This document shows, in pieces, positions 43,461 through 54,336 of a DNA stretch of 64,000 nucleotides. Position 1 is the stretch's first letter; the number at the start of each line of letters is the position of its first letter. Both the position numbers and the translations under genes were made by a program. The notes beneath the pieces were generated by a model that saw only the letters and a list, made by a program, of their open reading frames with translations, ran no database searches and was not told the DNA's origin. The stretch is from Aradus depressus. Taxonomy: Eukaryota > Arthropoda > Insecta > Hemiptera > Aradidae. The stretch covers positions 37,899,087 to 37,963,086 of the forward strand of contig OY759216.1 in NCBI GenBank assembly GCA_963662175.1, given 5' to 3'.

Positions 43461-43579
43461 AAAGAAAAAAAAAAGTATAAATAAAGAAATAACAAGAAAG
43501 TAAATGATGAATAAATATAAAATTAATTATAATAAAAAATTAATTACGATAGAAATTGTAGGTATTGATGGAGGACCAA

Positions 43580-44105
43580 TTTCAAGAAAATTAAAATGAC
43601 AGCTAAGTATGAATTAATACTTTTATATACAAAAAAACGACTTTTATATATATTTTTTTGTTTGTTTTCATGAACAATTAAAAAAAATGCATTTCCGAAT
43701 AGAGGGTTTTCTTTATTGTAAACATTTTAAATTTAATTAAATTTTTTTTTGTTGCAAAAACGCAATTCAAACAGTGGGGAAGGGCATTAAAAAAGTTAAT
43801 TCCTTTATGAGTTATTGTTTTTTTGAAAAGAGAAGAGCAATGTTTTGTTACTCAAAATTTGTCTTTCTTCCTGGTATCATAATCATGACTAGTATTGTTG
43901 AGAGGGAAAATATTTATTATTTATAAAAAAATATATAATATTATTTTATTCTAATGACCGTAAATACTTTAAATATAAACCGCTTAGGTAATGGATTTCC
44001 ATTTGTTTAAATATCTCTGCAGCTTGTTCTTTAATTTTATTTATTTTCCTTAGGGCTTTCTTTTGAAGTCCAAAGACTTCAAAAAGATTAACACTAGAGC
44101 TAAAA
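43580..44105 (-). pseudogene. LINE ORF2 C-terminal remnant, copy 2
   Basis: It is better preserved than copy 1. On the minus strand, LFEVFGLQKKALRKINKIK followed by EQAAEIFKQME matches the usual K-x-x-R-I...CRELFKxMxI block after LINE reverse transcriptases. A later segment reads HDYDTRKKDKF, VTKHCSSLF and THKGINFFNALP, the typical end of such ORFs. Stops and frameshifts separate the blocks. Confidence 0.65.
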
Positions 44106-44214
44106 TGTTCTCCAATGTATTAAACTGTAATTAATTATAGAATTAAAATATGGATAAAATGCGTCATAGGATTCTTTTGCTATACATAAAAAGTCGGACA
44201 CATATCTCATGTTA

Positions 44215-44660
44215 AATTCTATCACGACGATATTTCTGGACGTTCTACATCCTTCCTCAGGCCACAATGTTCAAGATATATAAAAGAAAGAAGGGTTTCT
44301 TTTGAATTTATTCATTAGGTACTCTTACGAATTTAAGAGTCAGAAATTTATTTAATACTTTCTTGACCACTTGAAGGCACAAAATGAGACTAATTTTGAA
44401 AACTAAAAAAAAAGAGACTGATATGTTGTACCTAAATAAGAGACCTGCTGTTGAGTCTGTATCAAGAATGTCCAGTTCTCAGTTGGTTCCATCCAGCAGA
44501 GGTGCATTTCGTAGGTTTTGTAACGTTAAATCATAATATGGTAATAGGATATGTCATACAAATGTACACATCAAGATACTTGAAGAATTAGATGTATAAA
44601 CAGTTATTAAATCTGATGATGGCCACACATGTGATGAGTAATAACATAATAGCAAAAAAT
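44215..44660 (-). mobile_element. two D-type copies joined tail to head
   Basis: Reading down the minus strand, a tail (TACATCTAATTCTTCAAGTA...ACCATATTATGATTTAACG) at about 44650-44520 runs straight into a head (AATGCACCTCTGCTGGATGG, GAACCAACTGAGAACTGG, CAGCAGGTCTCTTATTTAGG). That leads to GGCCTGAGGAAGGATGTAGA, then ACGTCCAGAAATATCGTC. A poly-T run lies at about 44681-44704. Confidence 0.6.
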
Positions 44661-45309
44661 AAAATAAAATTAATAAATACTTTTTTTTTTTTTTTTTTTT
44701 TTTTGCAATCTATATACATAATAAGCAAATATGGGATCACATTGCAAAAATAATACAATGTCACTCGATGGGAGAAGCCAGCCAGCGTTGAAACTCCCTC
44801 GAAAGTTAATTTGAATCATCCATTGTCTTCAGAGAAAAGATCGCGAGGCCGTCTCCTGTTCAAGCGACGAGGAGGATTGTCAGGATGGGAATGATAGAAT
44901 AGAGCTGGTGCGAGAGGATTTGAATGGGAAGAAAGAAACGTTTCTGTTGAATTTTTGGAATCGGAATTTGATTAGTTCATTGACAGTGGGACTATTGAGA
45001 TCTCTGTGTAGGACTTTATTTCAGAACGTACTTTTTACGCACGTTCCTCCTTACTCAGGTCGATGCACGAAATACAGAAAAGAAAGAAGAATAATGATTG
45101 CCTCAGGCCTGTCGTTTGTCTAGGCCAATTATATGCATTCAACTGGTGTTATTGTAAACAAGTCCATTAACTTTAAATGAATCTAGTCATGACAAGTCAC
45201 TGTGTTTTCGTTCTAAGTGTACCTTGGTCTTGGAAGAATTGACTTTTTGGTTTGTTGCAAGTCATTATAATGCACAAATGCATTATTTGGACTATTGATT
45301 GGTTTATGT

Positions 45310-45328
45310 CCCCCCCCCCCCCCCCCCC
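45310..45328 (+). repeat. 19-base poly-C tract
   Basis: An uninterrupted C run is followed by CACCCTGC. It is a likely site of length errors in sequencing. Confidence 0.9.
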
Positions 45329-45461
45329 ACCCTGCACTCGGTACACTCCCTCGAGCTCGGAGAGATAGGACGTTCCTGACGACGTATTCTAGCTGTGAAG
45401 TTGGTCATGGACAGTGTGTCGTGAACTGTTGAACATTTTTGTGTTAGATTGATTTCGTGAT

Positions 45462-45499
45462 GGCCGCCAGTTTCTCCTCACAGACTCCCCTTCCTGTAA
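45462..45499 (+). CDS. possible short first exon (uncertain)
   Basis: The ATG at 45462 lies in a good initiation context (TTTCGTG-ATGGCCGCC) and opens MAASFSSQTPLP. A donor-like GTAAGG follows at 45500. Upstream DNA (about 45340-45450) is richer in CpG, which could fit a 5' UTR. No second exon was found, and the longer frame to 45753 has no recognisable domain. I cannot distinguish this from chance. Confidence 0.2.
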
Positions 45500-45887
45500 G
45501 GTACCCTGAAGGTAGTTTCTCTCCGAATTACCGAAGAGGGAGAGTGTTTTTTCCCAATTTGCCCTTTAATCTTTCACTGACTAGGTACACATTTCCCGTC
45601 TTATTAGCCGCCTATTCTACTTTCTATCCGCTACTTCTCTATCGTTTCTCTTTTCTCAGGCTTCCTTTAGAATGTTTTTTCTATAATCCTATCCGTGTTC
45701 CCAGCCGAACCGAAATCGATTATAGGATCTGGATGGACAAAATCCATTTATGAAAAGTAACAGAAATTGATATAATCAGGTGTAGCCCAGAATGTTTTAA
45801 TTTTGAAAACCCATATGGGACAATATTTTAATAAAATATAGCTCTGCTTTTTGTTTCAATGTGTTGGAAATAAATACTTTATATAAC

Positions 45888-45998
45888 AGGGGTCGGCAAA
45901 CGTTTTCATATGCTGGCCACATTATGCCTTAGGTTTCCAAGAGCGGACCGCACAATGCATTATATTTTCAAGCTCAGGCCGCATGAATTACAAGAAAA
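45888..45998 (+). repeat. hAT-like terminus remnant
   Basis: CAGGGGTCGGCAAACGTTTT is followed by GCTGGCCACATT and CAGGCCGCATG, the usual terminal and subterminal look of a group of hAT elements. There is no opposite end. Confidence 0.45.
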
Positions 45999-46017
45999 TT
46001 ACATATTCAACTTTCTG

Positions 46018-46238
46018 ACTCACAAATTGACCAAAGAAAAGTTGGGGATTAGGTGGGGCCTAACTCAAAAATTGTAATAACTGTCTATGTAACAACACGA
46101 AATTTAGTGTTATCATTCAGGAGTACCTGAATAAGACATCTATAGATTTTCAATAATTTGGTAAATTGGGTTTGGAGGGAGGGCGAAAACTTAGCTCAGT
46201 AATTCGTGCTGGGCAGTATATTGCTTGTGATTTTATTT
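46018..46238 (+). mobile_element. HINE-A copy, 5'-truncated
   Basis: AACTGTCTATGTAACAACAC, GGAGGGAGGGCGAAAACTTA and CGTGCTGGGCAGTATATTGC mark a module and the 3' end. Confidence 0.65.
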
Positions 46239-46454
46239 ATATGCTTTTATTAAAACTTTAGATAATAATTTTAATATATTTTGGGTATGTGTTAATTAAA
46301 TTAAGAGAAAAATATACCAAGCTCTTTATGGAAATTTCCCGCCATTGGTAGTTCCTTACAGATGTAACAGAAATTCCTGTGGTGGTCGCTTTAGTCGAGA
46401 CAGGTTGAATCTAGTGTAAATATTCGGATGACTCTAAGGACGGCAGTGGGCGAA

Positions 46455-46995
46455 CAGGCTGCTCCTACGTAATGCACCTCTGCTGAAACCAACTGAGAAC
46501 TGAAGTATGCACCTTGATACACTCTCTTCATACAGCAGGTCTCTTATTTAGTTTTCGTTCTATTTTTTTTTTTTTTTTTTTTTCAGAATTAGTCTTCTCT
46601 CCTTTTTTTGTTCCTTTAAGTGATCAAGTACATAAAAAAAACAAGATAATTTTATGATTCTTAAATTTTTGAAAGTAATGAATAAATTCTTTCTTTTCTA
46701 TATTTCGTGCAAAACCTGAGGAAGGACATCTCGAAATATAGTAATAAAAAAAGATACTTTTGGAAGAATTACAAAAAATATTTATTATAATAATGTAAAA
46801 CTTTATCTATTGTATTTATTATTTTTATACCATTTTACTAATGTTTTATTTCTTATATATTTTATTATTATTGTTATTACAAATCAGATGTCTGTCCGAC
46901 TCCAAGATTTAATATATCTAATTCATAAGGTATCTTGATGTACGTAGCCCTCCTATTACCTTGTTATGGTTTAAAGGAAATACATATTATTATAA
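46455..46995 (+). mobile_element. D-type repeat, most complete copy
   Basis: The head AATGCACCTCTGCTGAAACC and ACAGCAGGTCTCTTATTTAG is followed by a poly-T run (46563-46583) and CCTGAGGAAGGACATCTCGA. Next comes AGATACTTTTGGAAGAATTAC and an AT-rich stretch. The end is AGGTATCTTGATGTACGTAG, ACCTTGTTATGGTTTAAAGG, AAATACATATTATTATA. Confidence 0.7.
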
Positions 46996-47065
46996 GCCCC
47001 TCTTTCCTTCGGGCAATTTGGCTGAAAATGAATCAGTATCGACCTTATGGGTTTCTGTATCCACA
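46996..47065 (-). mobile_element. HINE-A fragment
   Basis: AAGCCCCTCTTTCCTTCGGG and ATTTGGCTGAAAATGAATCA form part of one module. Confidence 0.5.
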
Positions 47066-47129
47066 TTTTTGACTTTGGACAACCCATATCAGTCTGAAAC
47101 AAACTGAGCTCAAACGACGATCGACATCA

Positions 47130-47495
47130 TCACGTGTTATAACATTTACAAGTTAATTAACATATACCACACCATACTAAAACCCATCTGGACTTAAGAT
47201 ATCGAGATATGGGGATTAGCCAAAAAATCAAACACAACACGTCTTTAGTCAATACAATCCATTATACTATGCCACATAGCCAATGCGCTATTTTACTTTA
47301 GCAAACTCACATTGCATAATGATCTCAACATCCCATTTTTACCCTCTGTTATCAGGATATGCTATCAGAATTTTCAAGAGAAACTCCATCATCACGCCAA
47401 CCCACTTATTCAACAATTATCCACAGACATTCTCCCCACAAATTCACCAAGACGCGTTAAGTGGGCAAGGCAGAGGGACCTACTCCAGGGCTAGC
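47130..47495 (+). pseudogene. jockey-like LINE C-terminal remnant
   Basis: Frames read together give TKTHLD/WTYDIEIWGLAKKSNTT, then SIQSIILCHIANAPFYFSKL. The best frame (47312-47494) reads MHNDLNIPFLPSVIRICYQN, then FQEKLHHHANPLIQQLS and LQG with a stop. This is the ordinary end of a jockey-clade ORF2. The 53.2-kb minus fragment is the same segment of a related element. Confidence 0.75.
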
Positions 47496-47519
47496 CGATG
47501 TGTCGATGTGAATATGTAA

Positions 47520-48360
47520 ATAAATGAATAAAATATAATAGTTGATTGATGAGAAGTAAATCTGAATTTGCAGTAAAGCTTATTGCTTGTTACGTAAGTC
47601 ACTTGTGAAATTCTGCTTCACCAGAATAACTTAAATTCCAAATAGTTTTTCCTAGTCGCTGAAGTAGTTAATCGATCACTTGAGAACAAAATTTCAATAT
47701 TTGTATTTCGTTATTCAAAAGGAAACGTTGAAAAAACTCTGACTTGAGTAGCCATGTTTGAACAGAAAGAAGTCTGCATTCTCAATGTTGAAACAAGAAT
47801 TTTTAAACAGTGTTCGTATAACAAGCTTTCCCAGAAAAAATCTCTCTCTTCTGTTGTTTATTTGTAAGAGTTACACCCCTTTTCTGTTCTTTGTAAGAGT
47901 TACACATTCTCCGCTCGACCCCAAAAAGGCGTGCAATCCACATTCCTCAACCCTGAAAGATATTACCTTTTTTGTTTGTTTTTTTCCTCTTTTCTTTTCC
48001 TTATTGTTATTTGTTTTGCCCCTTTATGTGGTCAACTGCTTCATTGAGATGGATCAAGTTGCAAGGTTGGTTCGTCTCCAGGAGACTTGTGTTCCTGTTT
48101 TGGTTGTGTCTTCTGTCTTGTTAAGGGAGTGCTTCTCCTCAGAAAGTGAAATCCCGCTGAAGACATATCAGGACTTGCCCTGGATCCTCCATATTGGTCA
48201 GGAGCGAAAAATAAACTAGTTTATAGACTTATGCGCAATTATAGTTTTATTTTAAATTAAAAGTCAGAAATATATATTTTTATGGTTCCATTGGTTGAAA
48301 ACAGAAAACGGAACCTTATAGCGAGCGTGTCTCTCTAGAGACCAAACCAATGAAGATATA
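47520..48360. other. unassigned stretch with a 153-codon frame
   Basis: The plus frame 47758-48219 contains hydrophobic runs (LLLFICKSYTPFLFF; FFVCFFPLFFSLLLFVLP) from T-rich DNA and no recognisable domain. No splice context or repeat match was found. Confidence 0.25.
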
Positions 48361-48583
48361 TTATAAAGAAAACACGAATGTTTTTTAATATTGTCTATTT
48401 CACAAGATATATAAAATATATGGGAGTACTTTCGGTATTGCTACCATCTTCAGCCACGTCTTAACAAGTACAGTATTTGTTAAGTCGTAGCTGAAGATGG
48501 TAGCAATACCGAAAGTACTCCCATATATTTTATATATCTTGTGAAATAGACAATATTAAAAAACATTCGTGTTTTCTTTATAA
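48361..48583. repeat. fold-back element with perfect 94-bp arms
   Basis: The left arm 48361-48454 and right arm 48490-48583 are exact reverse complements over 94 bases. The 35-base loop itself contains a CTTAACAA/TTGTTAAG pair. Each arm carries GCTGAAGATGGTAGCAATAC followed by CGAAAG in one orientation. The outer sequence AATATTGTCTATTTCACAAG is shared with 22102-22310. Confidence 0.93.
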
Positions 48584-48649
48584 ATTTATTAAGTGTTTCA
48601 CAACCTCTCTGCAAAAATGTTAAATATCAATGAATATATAACTGAAGTA

Positions 48650-48841
48650 GTACGATGTCAGGTACTCGTTAAAGACCCCTACCCTAGATGAATAAAAATT
48701 TAGGGTAGGCAAAATTTAGGACTCCCACAGTAGAGTCGGGCTCATGTCCATCAGAGTGACGAAAGAGCGCTCTGGTAGTAGGCGATATGACCTCGTAGTT
48801 AAAGCCCGGGCATGAGTCATAAAACCTAACCAAACCTAACC
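48650..48841 (+). mobile_element. SINE-C, 5'-truncated with target duplication
   Basis: It starts inside the element at GTACGATGTCAGGTACTCG and keeps the complete tail, ending GAGTCATAAAACCTAACCAA and CCTAACC. TATAACTGAAGTA is duplicated at 48637-48649 and 48842-48854. Truncation at the 5' end with a precise duplication is the signature of target-primed reverse transcription. Confidence 0.92.
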
Positions 48842-48992
48842 TATAACTGAAGTATCCAGAAATACGTCCCATCATCCCAAAATCAAAAGCGCCAGAATGT
48901 TTTCTCCTCTTGTGGTCGCAAAAACCTATTTTCTGATAGAACTGAGTAAGATGTCATAGTAAAGCTCAATGAGAATAGAGTTCTCTAGTTAC

Positions 48993-49244
48993 TATGGCTC
49001 ATTTAACTACGAAGTCAGATCGCCTTCTACCAGAGCGCTCTTTCGTCTCTCTGGTGGAAACCTGCCTCTATTATGAGAGTTCTAAATGAGGGTAGGGGTA
49101 TTTAACATCGTACATGCTCTCGGGACCTATGAAGTTTTTTTTTTACTTACCATATAAAAAAACCTAAGGGCCTTGGCTTGAGTTCAATTCTCGATCTTGA
49201 GCTCAGTAGGCAAGCACGTTACCTCTGAGCTACTGCGCCCTCAT
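48993..49244 (-). mobile_element. SINE-C copy, diverged
   Basis: It has the reversed tail TTTAACTACGAAGTCAGATC, GCCTTCTACCAGAGCGCTC and TTACCATATAAAAAAACCTA. The head reads CCTCTGAGCTACTGCGCCCTC. The core is deleted. Confidence 0.75.
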
Positions 49245-49545
49245 GTGAGTGTATATAAAGTCATTTTCGAAATTTCTATTCAATATAATGGCTGTAAGGT
49301 CTTTTCCGTTATTCTTTTGAATTTTTAACATTTTGAGTGATTACTAGAAAATGGTGAAATATACTGCTCTTTTCTCTAAAATAAAGTGGATAAAAGCTCC
49401 TAAAAATTCCAAGCAACAACGAGCACGAGTTGGTTTGAAGCAGGTAGTACATATACAGGGTGTTTCAGAGAAAGGTTCCTTGCGACAGTGCGATCTTCGG
49501 ACCGAGGGGCAGAGTCTTTGTTGACAGCCCTCCACTATAGGCGCT

Positions 49546-49657
49546 GAGGGCACCGGTACCTCAAGAGTAGCTTGCTTTGTTCTTTGGTCGGGACGTTAAG
49601 CGATGGTCCCTCTTTGGTAGTAGGCGACCTCGTAGTTAAGGCCCAGACACTCCATGC
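49546..49657 (+). mobile_element. SINE-C copy, heavily deleted
   Basis: GAGGGCACCGGTACCTCAAG joins to GGTCGGGACGTTAAGCGATG and GGTAGTAGGCGACCTCGTAG. Confidence 0.7.
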
Positions 49658-50177
49658 CGACACTTCAAAACTACAATGGAAATAGTATCTTCATTTTAGG
49701 ACCACTCTCATATTTAATTATGAATATTAGCCCACTAAAGATGCCGTTATTCGGTAAACAGTTTGCTAGGAATTATAGATACGTTGACCAACATTAAATG
49801 TTTTTTTTTCATTGGTTGATTTAGAATCCATTGACCGGATTAAACTGAAGATATTCAAATTGTATTCTTTAAACATCAAGAAACCAATACCGCTTCAGAA
49901 AAAATAAATAAAAAATAGTTTACTGTTTTAAGAAGACTAGGAGTAGCTGGTAGCTGTACTGCGGTTTTTCAGTTCGGCAGAGCGTATACCTAAACTTGAA
50001 GTAGGTGGGAGGGAATTGTGTTATTTTCCCTTGGAGAAGTGTCTTTATTATTTATAGAATAACAAATGAAAATATTTATTCATATTGTCACAGACTTCCT
50101 TACTCCTGAGTCTACTTGTGACAATAAATAATTCACACTACAGTGAGTGACCCGGCCAGTTCCAAGCAATCTTTGAG

Positions 50178-50515
50178 ACGTCATAACTCAAATTCATAGG
50201 TGCCGTCATCCTTATGGAGTTTTGAATTCACATATAAATTTTTGTGCCGGTACATTCATTACAATGGCAGTTATTAGAGTTTTTGTGTTAATTTTCTTCC
50301 CTCTTAATTCCCCCTTTTCCTTCAGCCGATTTGACTGAAAATCAATAGTTTTCGTCCTTATGGGCTTCTGGATACACACATAAAATTTAACCGACAGACA
50401 GACATTTGTTTTCACTTTTGAAATCATGGTGTCGTAAAACATGAAATTCCGGTGAATTTCTGATCGATTCCATAACTTCTCCTATACTTTGTACTAGGAA
50501 GTAAAAGTCGGTGTG
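50178..50515 (-). mobile_element. HINE-A copy with clear 5' end
   Basis: Two modules (ACATTCATTACAATGGCAGT, TTCAGCCGATTTGACTGAAA) are followed by CCATAACTTCTCCTATACTT and the outer end TAGGAAGTAAAAGTCGG. Confidence 0.75.
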
Positions 50516-51035
50516 AGCATTAATGCCTTAGTATTATACGAAGTCCTTTTTTGTCTTCTCATAATATCCTCTATTCTGCATAATATCTAGTTTTAAGCTG
50601 GATGACTAGCCACGTCGGGCCGCCCGGCTAGAGCCCTGTTAGGCCCCCCACTTGTCGGGACCATGACCCGTGGGCTTTCAAGAATGATATCTTGCTCAGT
50701 GCATAATTCTGTGAATTCCATGTTGGGAACAGAACGAAATAAAATTGCAATTTGTTACATCTATCGATAAAAGCGAGATCCACAAAGAAAGGCTTGGAAA
50801 AAAGAAATAGGGGAAGAAAACTGCTCGAAACACTCCAAGAGCTTTCCGACCTAACTTTTAAGTGGGAAACTCTGTTAGGTTGAACTAGGAGAGGTCTGCC
50901 AAATCAAATTATCTCAGAGGTTTGTGGTGGAGCAAGTGGAAATATGATTAATAATTTTTAATGCCAAGATGGCTGATGTCGTGAAGTAGTGATAATTTCA
51001 CTGGTTTTGTAATAAGAAAAGTTGGTAAATCACTG

Positions 51036-51288
51036 TTTTTGCTACCCTCCAATCGACCGTTTGAGCTAATAATCAATAGTTGACTTATATAGGGGCTTCT
51101 GTATCCTCATACTACATTTTGTGTCGATACATTATTTACATCGGGAGTTATTAGGGTTTTTGAGCTGAGTCCCCCCTCCCCTTCGGCTGATTTCGTTGAA
51201 AAGTATTAGTTGTCGTCCCTTATAGGGCTTCGAATTTATATATGTATGAAATTTCGTGACAATACAGTCATTACGACAGTTATTAAAT
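51036..51288 (-). mobile_element. HINE-A copy, internal part
   Basis: CTCCAATCGACCGTTTGAGC, TACATCGGGAGTTATTAGGG and CCCCTTCGGCTGATTTCGTT mark two modules. Both ends are lost. Confidence 0.65.
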
Positions 51289-51927
51289 TAATTTCTGAAA
51301 GTTGGCTAGCACAAATAATAAATTCTGTGAGAGATCCGACTGTATATATGTATTTCTGTATTTTACATCCTACGAAAAAAATCATTTTTGTTGTGACTAC
51401 CCAACCCTTTCTTTCTTTAAAGTTAACCCAAAATTGGCGATATCCATCTAAATAATTGTAAATATCTTTTTAAAATATTGCAAATCGCTGTTTGTGCTTT
51501 ATATGAAAACCTCAAGCTCCATTGACGATTATTATCCGCAGATAATGAATGTCTTCCAATGTTACTATTATCCATCCAGTGTTAGTAATTTGCTGGTCAG
51601 CCCTCAGGGCCAGTCGGGACTAATGTTTTCAGGTTGCACCAGCCACAGCGTTGTTAGCCTCACCATTTATATACATTTTTTTTTTAACACAATTGATATT
51701 CTGATAAAATAAGTGACCTTGAATGAATCTTATTTTATTAATTCCCAACATTTAGTGAGTTTTTAATCACTTTCAAAGATGAGCGACAAAGTCTTAGCAT
51801 GACCACAAAGTTTTTACTTTCAACATCACTCACTGTCACTGCTCAACTTTTTCTTAAAGTTACGTTTAACTTTCTTCCCTTTCAAAGTATGAACATAAGG
51901 ATACAATTATTTCTCTTTATATTACTT

Positions 51928-52374
51928 ATCCAGCTCTTTGTAGTATAGGGGAAGTTGTATAATCGATCAGGAATTTATTGTTGAGTTTTCAACGGAGTTT
52001 CATGTTCTCAACCCCCTGAATAGAAAAAAAATCATGTCTGGGAGTGTCCGGACACGTTAGCTCCCTATGGAATGAATACATTAAATTTTATATGTATGTC
52101 CCCAATGAGGAAGACACATCTATATTTTCAGCTAAATCGACCGAAGATGGGGGGAGAAGTCAGAGAAGTGGGTACATTTTAATAAACCTAATAACTGCCA
52201 ATGTAATGAGTAATTGAATAATGTATCAATGTGAAATTTTATACGCCGATTGAGAAGTCCCCGAGTAAGAGAAGGCTTCTAGCTTTTCATTCAGGCAATC
52301 TAGCCGAGTAGAAAAAATAGAAATTTACTTATTCGAGCTGGGGAATTACTTTGTCGGTGATTAGTTGACTACTT
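51928..52374 (+). mobile_element. HINE-A copy, near full length
   Basis: TTTGTAGTATAGGGGAAGTT is the 5' end and ATAACTGCCAATGTAATGAG lies in the module. The 3' end is CGAGCTGGGGAATTACTTTG with TCGGTGATTAG. Confidence 0.75.
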
Positions 52375-52859
52375 AAAAAAAAAAAAAAAATGGGCGAAAC
52401 GTAACTGGGGCACCTCAGGATCTTAAGGATAAGGGCAGGGGTCGTGTCATAAGAGAAACAGAGGTTCTAGGTGACAGAGAATTAAGTTTTTATTCTTTGT
52501 TCAGGTATCGCACGTAATCAGCTTCAGATAAAGTAACATAACGCAAGATTACCCCCCAAGGTAACAGGGAATACCACCAAAGATTACATGTTAACTTCTA
52601 AGCTAGCTTGGTGAAGTAGCTGCCAGCCGCACCGTGGACACAGTAGATTTTTTCTACCTTCTCGCCAAGTTTGGTTAGAAATAAGCCGTTTAGATGTAAT
52701 AATTAATCATGGTCCGCTACATTTATGAGTGGGAGGACTGTCGTGGCAGCTGTGGATAATCACTTTATTATGATTTATTTCATTTTTTTTTTTTTTTGGA
52801 ACTTGATGTGACGTATAGTATTTGATTGATCGATTGAACGGATCTAAAACAATTTGTTC

Positions 52860-53020
52860 TCAGTTTTTTATCTGGGAGGTGAAAAACCTTGAGCAGAACA
52901 TCGTTCGGATATGACGTTACGCCATGATCCCTAGCCTGTACGATGTCAGGTACTCGTTAAAGACCCCTCCCTAGGGTAATAAACCTTGGTAGCCAAAATT
53001 TAGAACTCACAGAGTTGTTA
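52860..53020 (+). mobile_element. SINE-C copy, internal part
   Basis: TTTTTTATCTGGGAGGTGAA, the damaged core ATCGTTCGGATATGACGTTA, TCAGGTACTCGTTAAAGACC and AAAATTTAGAACTCACAGAG are present. The head and tail are missing. Confidence 0.7.
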
Positions 53021-53157
53021 TTGGAAGTAAATATTACAGATCAAACAAATAACTAACTATAACCCACGGTGATTTTTAGTTGAAATTCCAACCCCTCCCG
53101 TATCTGCCCCTATATGTACGGTTCGATCTAGCACACTTTATATTTATAAGAAACCTG

Positions 53158-53195
53158 ACGATGGTGTAATGCCGAAACAGATAGTTTTTGTACAC
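53158..53195 (+). repeat. GCCGAAAC stem motif
   Basis: ACCTGACGATGGTGTAATGC followed by CGAAAC has the CTGANGA..GG..CC-GAAA form shared with the D-tail and fold-back elements. Confidence 0.4.
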
Positions 53196-53246
53196 TTTTT
53201 TTGTGAAGTATATTTGAGAGAAAAAGTTTGTTATATTTATTTATTT

Positions 53247-53636
53247 TCAACGGCATAGCAATTGCGATAAATAGTGTAGTGTTAGGTGCGTGGCGGTACT
53301 GCTGAGGTATATGACCGAAGAGGAGTCCAGGCTAGTCCTGTAGCAGGCCCCTCTGCCATATCCACTTGAGGCGTTGTGGTAGATTTGAGGGGAGGGTGTT
53401 TGTAGATAATTCTTGTATAAGTGGATTGGCGTGATGATGGAGTTTGTCGTGAAAAGTTTGATACCATATCCTGATAGCAGAAGGTACAAATGGGATATTG
53501 AGGTCATTACGTAATGTGAGGTTGGAAACGTAAAATGGCGCATTGGTAATGTGGCGTAGTATAATGGATTGTATTGACTGAATAGTGTTTTATATGTAAA
53601 GTTTGTTTTCAAGCGATAATGTCGATCGTCGTCCAA
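53247..53636 (-). pseudogene. jockey-like LINE C-terminal remnant
   Basis: The minus frame reads YNPLYYATLPMRHFTFPTSH, then LYLLLSGYGIKLFTTNSIIT and PQIYHNASSGYGRGACYRTS. It parallels the 47.1-47.5 kb remnant through the same residues in the same order, partly in a shifted frame. Both belong to the region after the reverse transcriptase of one LINE family. Confidence 0.65.
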
Positions 53637-54150
53637 ATCGTCTTTTGAGGTCTATGCGTTTCAGTCTTGTCTAAATGAAGTCCTAGATATCGGACAGTGT
53701 CGGATGCAGGAATGGGCTGGTTTTGTTATATTTAATTTAATATTTAAATGTTAAAAAATGAAATATTAAGCAGTGTTGTATCTATTTTGTCTTTCCTTTC
53801 TCCTCTTGAGTTGCTACAGTATTCCTCTAGAAGTGTGTTGTCTGAGGGTGAGATTGACAAATGGTTTCTCGTGTCTCCTCTAGAGATGGCGTGTCTCTAA
53901 CCTCTTACCAAACTTCTTTACTCTCCCCGTTTTTTGTTATCTGATACTTCGTCTTCTATCTAACTTTTTACTTTATCTTGCCACACTTTTATGAAGCAAC
54001 AGTTTTCATTGTCTATTAAAGACTTCAAGTGTATTTAGAAACGTGGCAGTATTTCGCCGCCAAGTAGTTTAAAAAAAAAAAGGCGATCTGCAGCACTTCT
54101 ATTTACTTGACGTGACAAATGCGGTTTTTCGAGCGTGGTATGTCAAAAGC
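53637..54150. other. unassigned spacer
   Basis: No ORF or repeat family was recognised. The CT-rich stretch at about 53780-54000 is unremarkable. Confidence 0.25.
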
Positions 54151-54156
54151 TGGGGA

Positions 54157-54174
54157 GGGGGGGGGGGGGGAGGG

Positions 54175-54203
<29 letters not shown>
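54157..54203 (+). repeat. poly-G then (GA)n microsatellite
   Basis: A run of G interrupted by A is followed by about 14 GA units. Confidence 0.9.
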
Positions 54204-54205
<2 letters not shown>

Positions 54206-54336
54206 GGGGCCCAAAGCCTAGCTCCAACGGTTGGTCAGGTTTTCAATAATTCACATGTACATAGCTAAGCTCAGTTCAAACAGACCGTGTTTTGGGGTGA
54301 AAACATAAAAGAGATTATATAAATATATATATTATA

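Noticed and set aside
45310..45328. Poly-C tract as a biological element
   Set aside because: It is a homopolymer only. It may vary in length through sequencing error and is near nothing identifiable.
47758..48219. 153-codon plus-strand ORF with two hydrophobic segments
   Set aside because: The hydrophobic stretches come from T-rich DNA. No domain, no good start context and no homologous family were recognised. Transcript data could revive it.
50212..50442. Recurring peptide like IQNPIRTTPIDFQPNR in several open frames (also near 31.8, 55.7 and 62.6 kb)
   Set aside because: The similarity comes from shared HINE-A DNA. The frame is broken by stops in most copies and moves between strands, so it is not a conserved protein.
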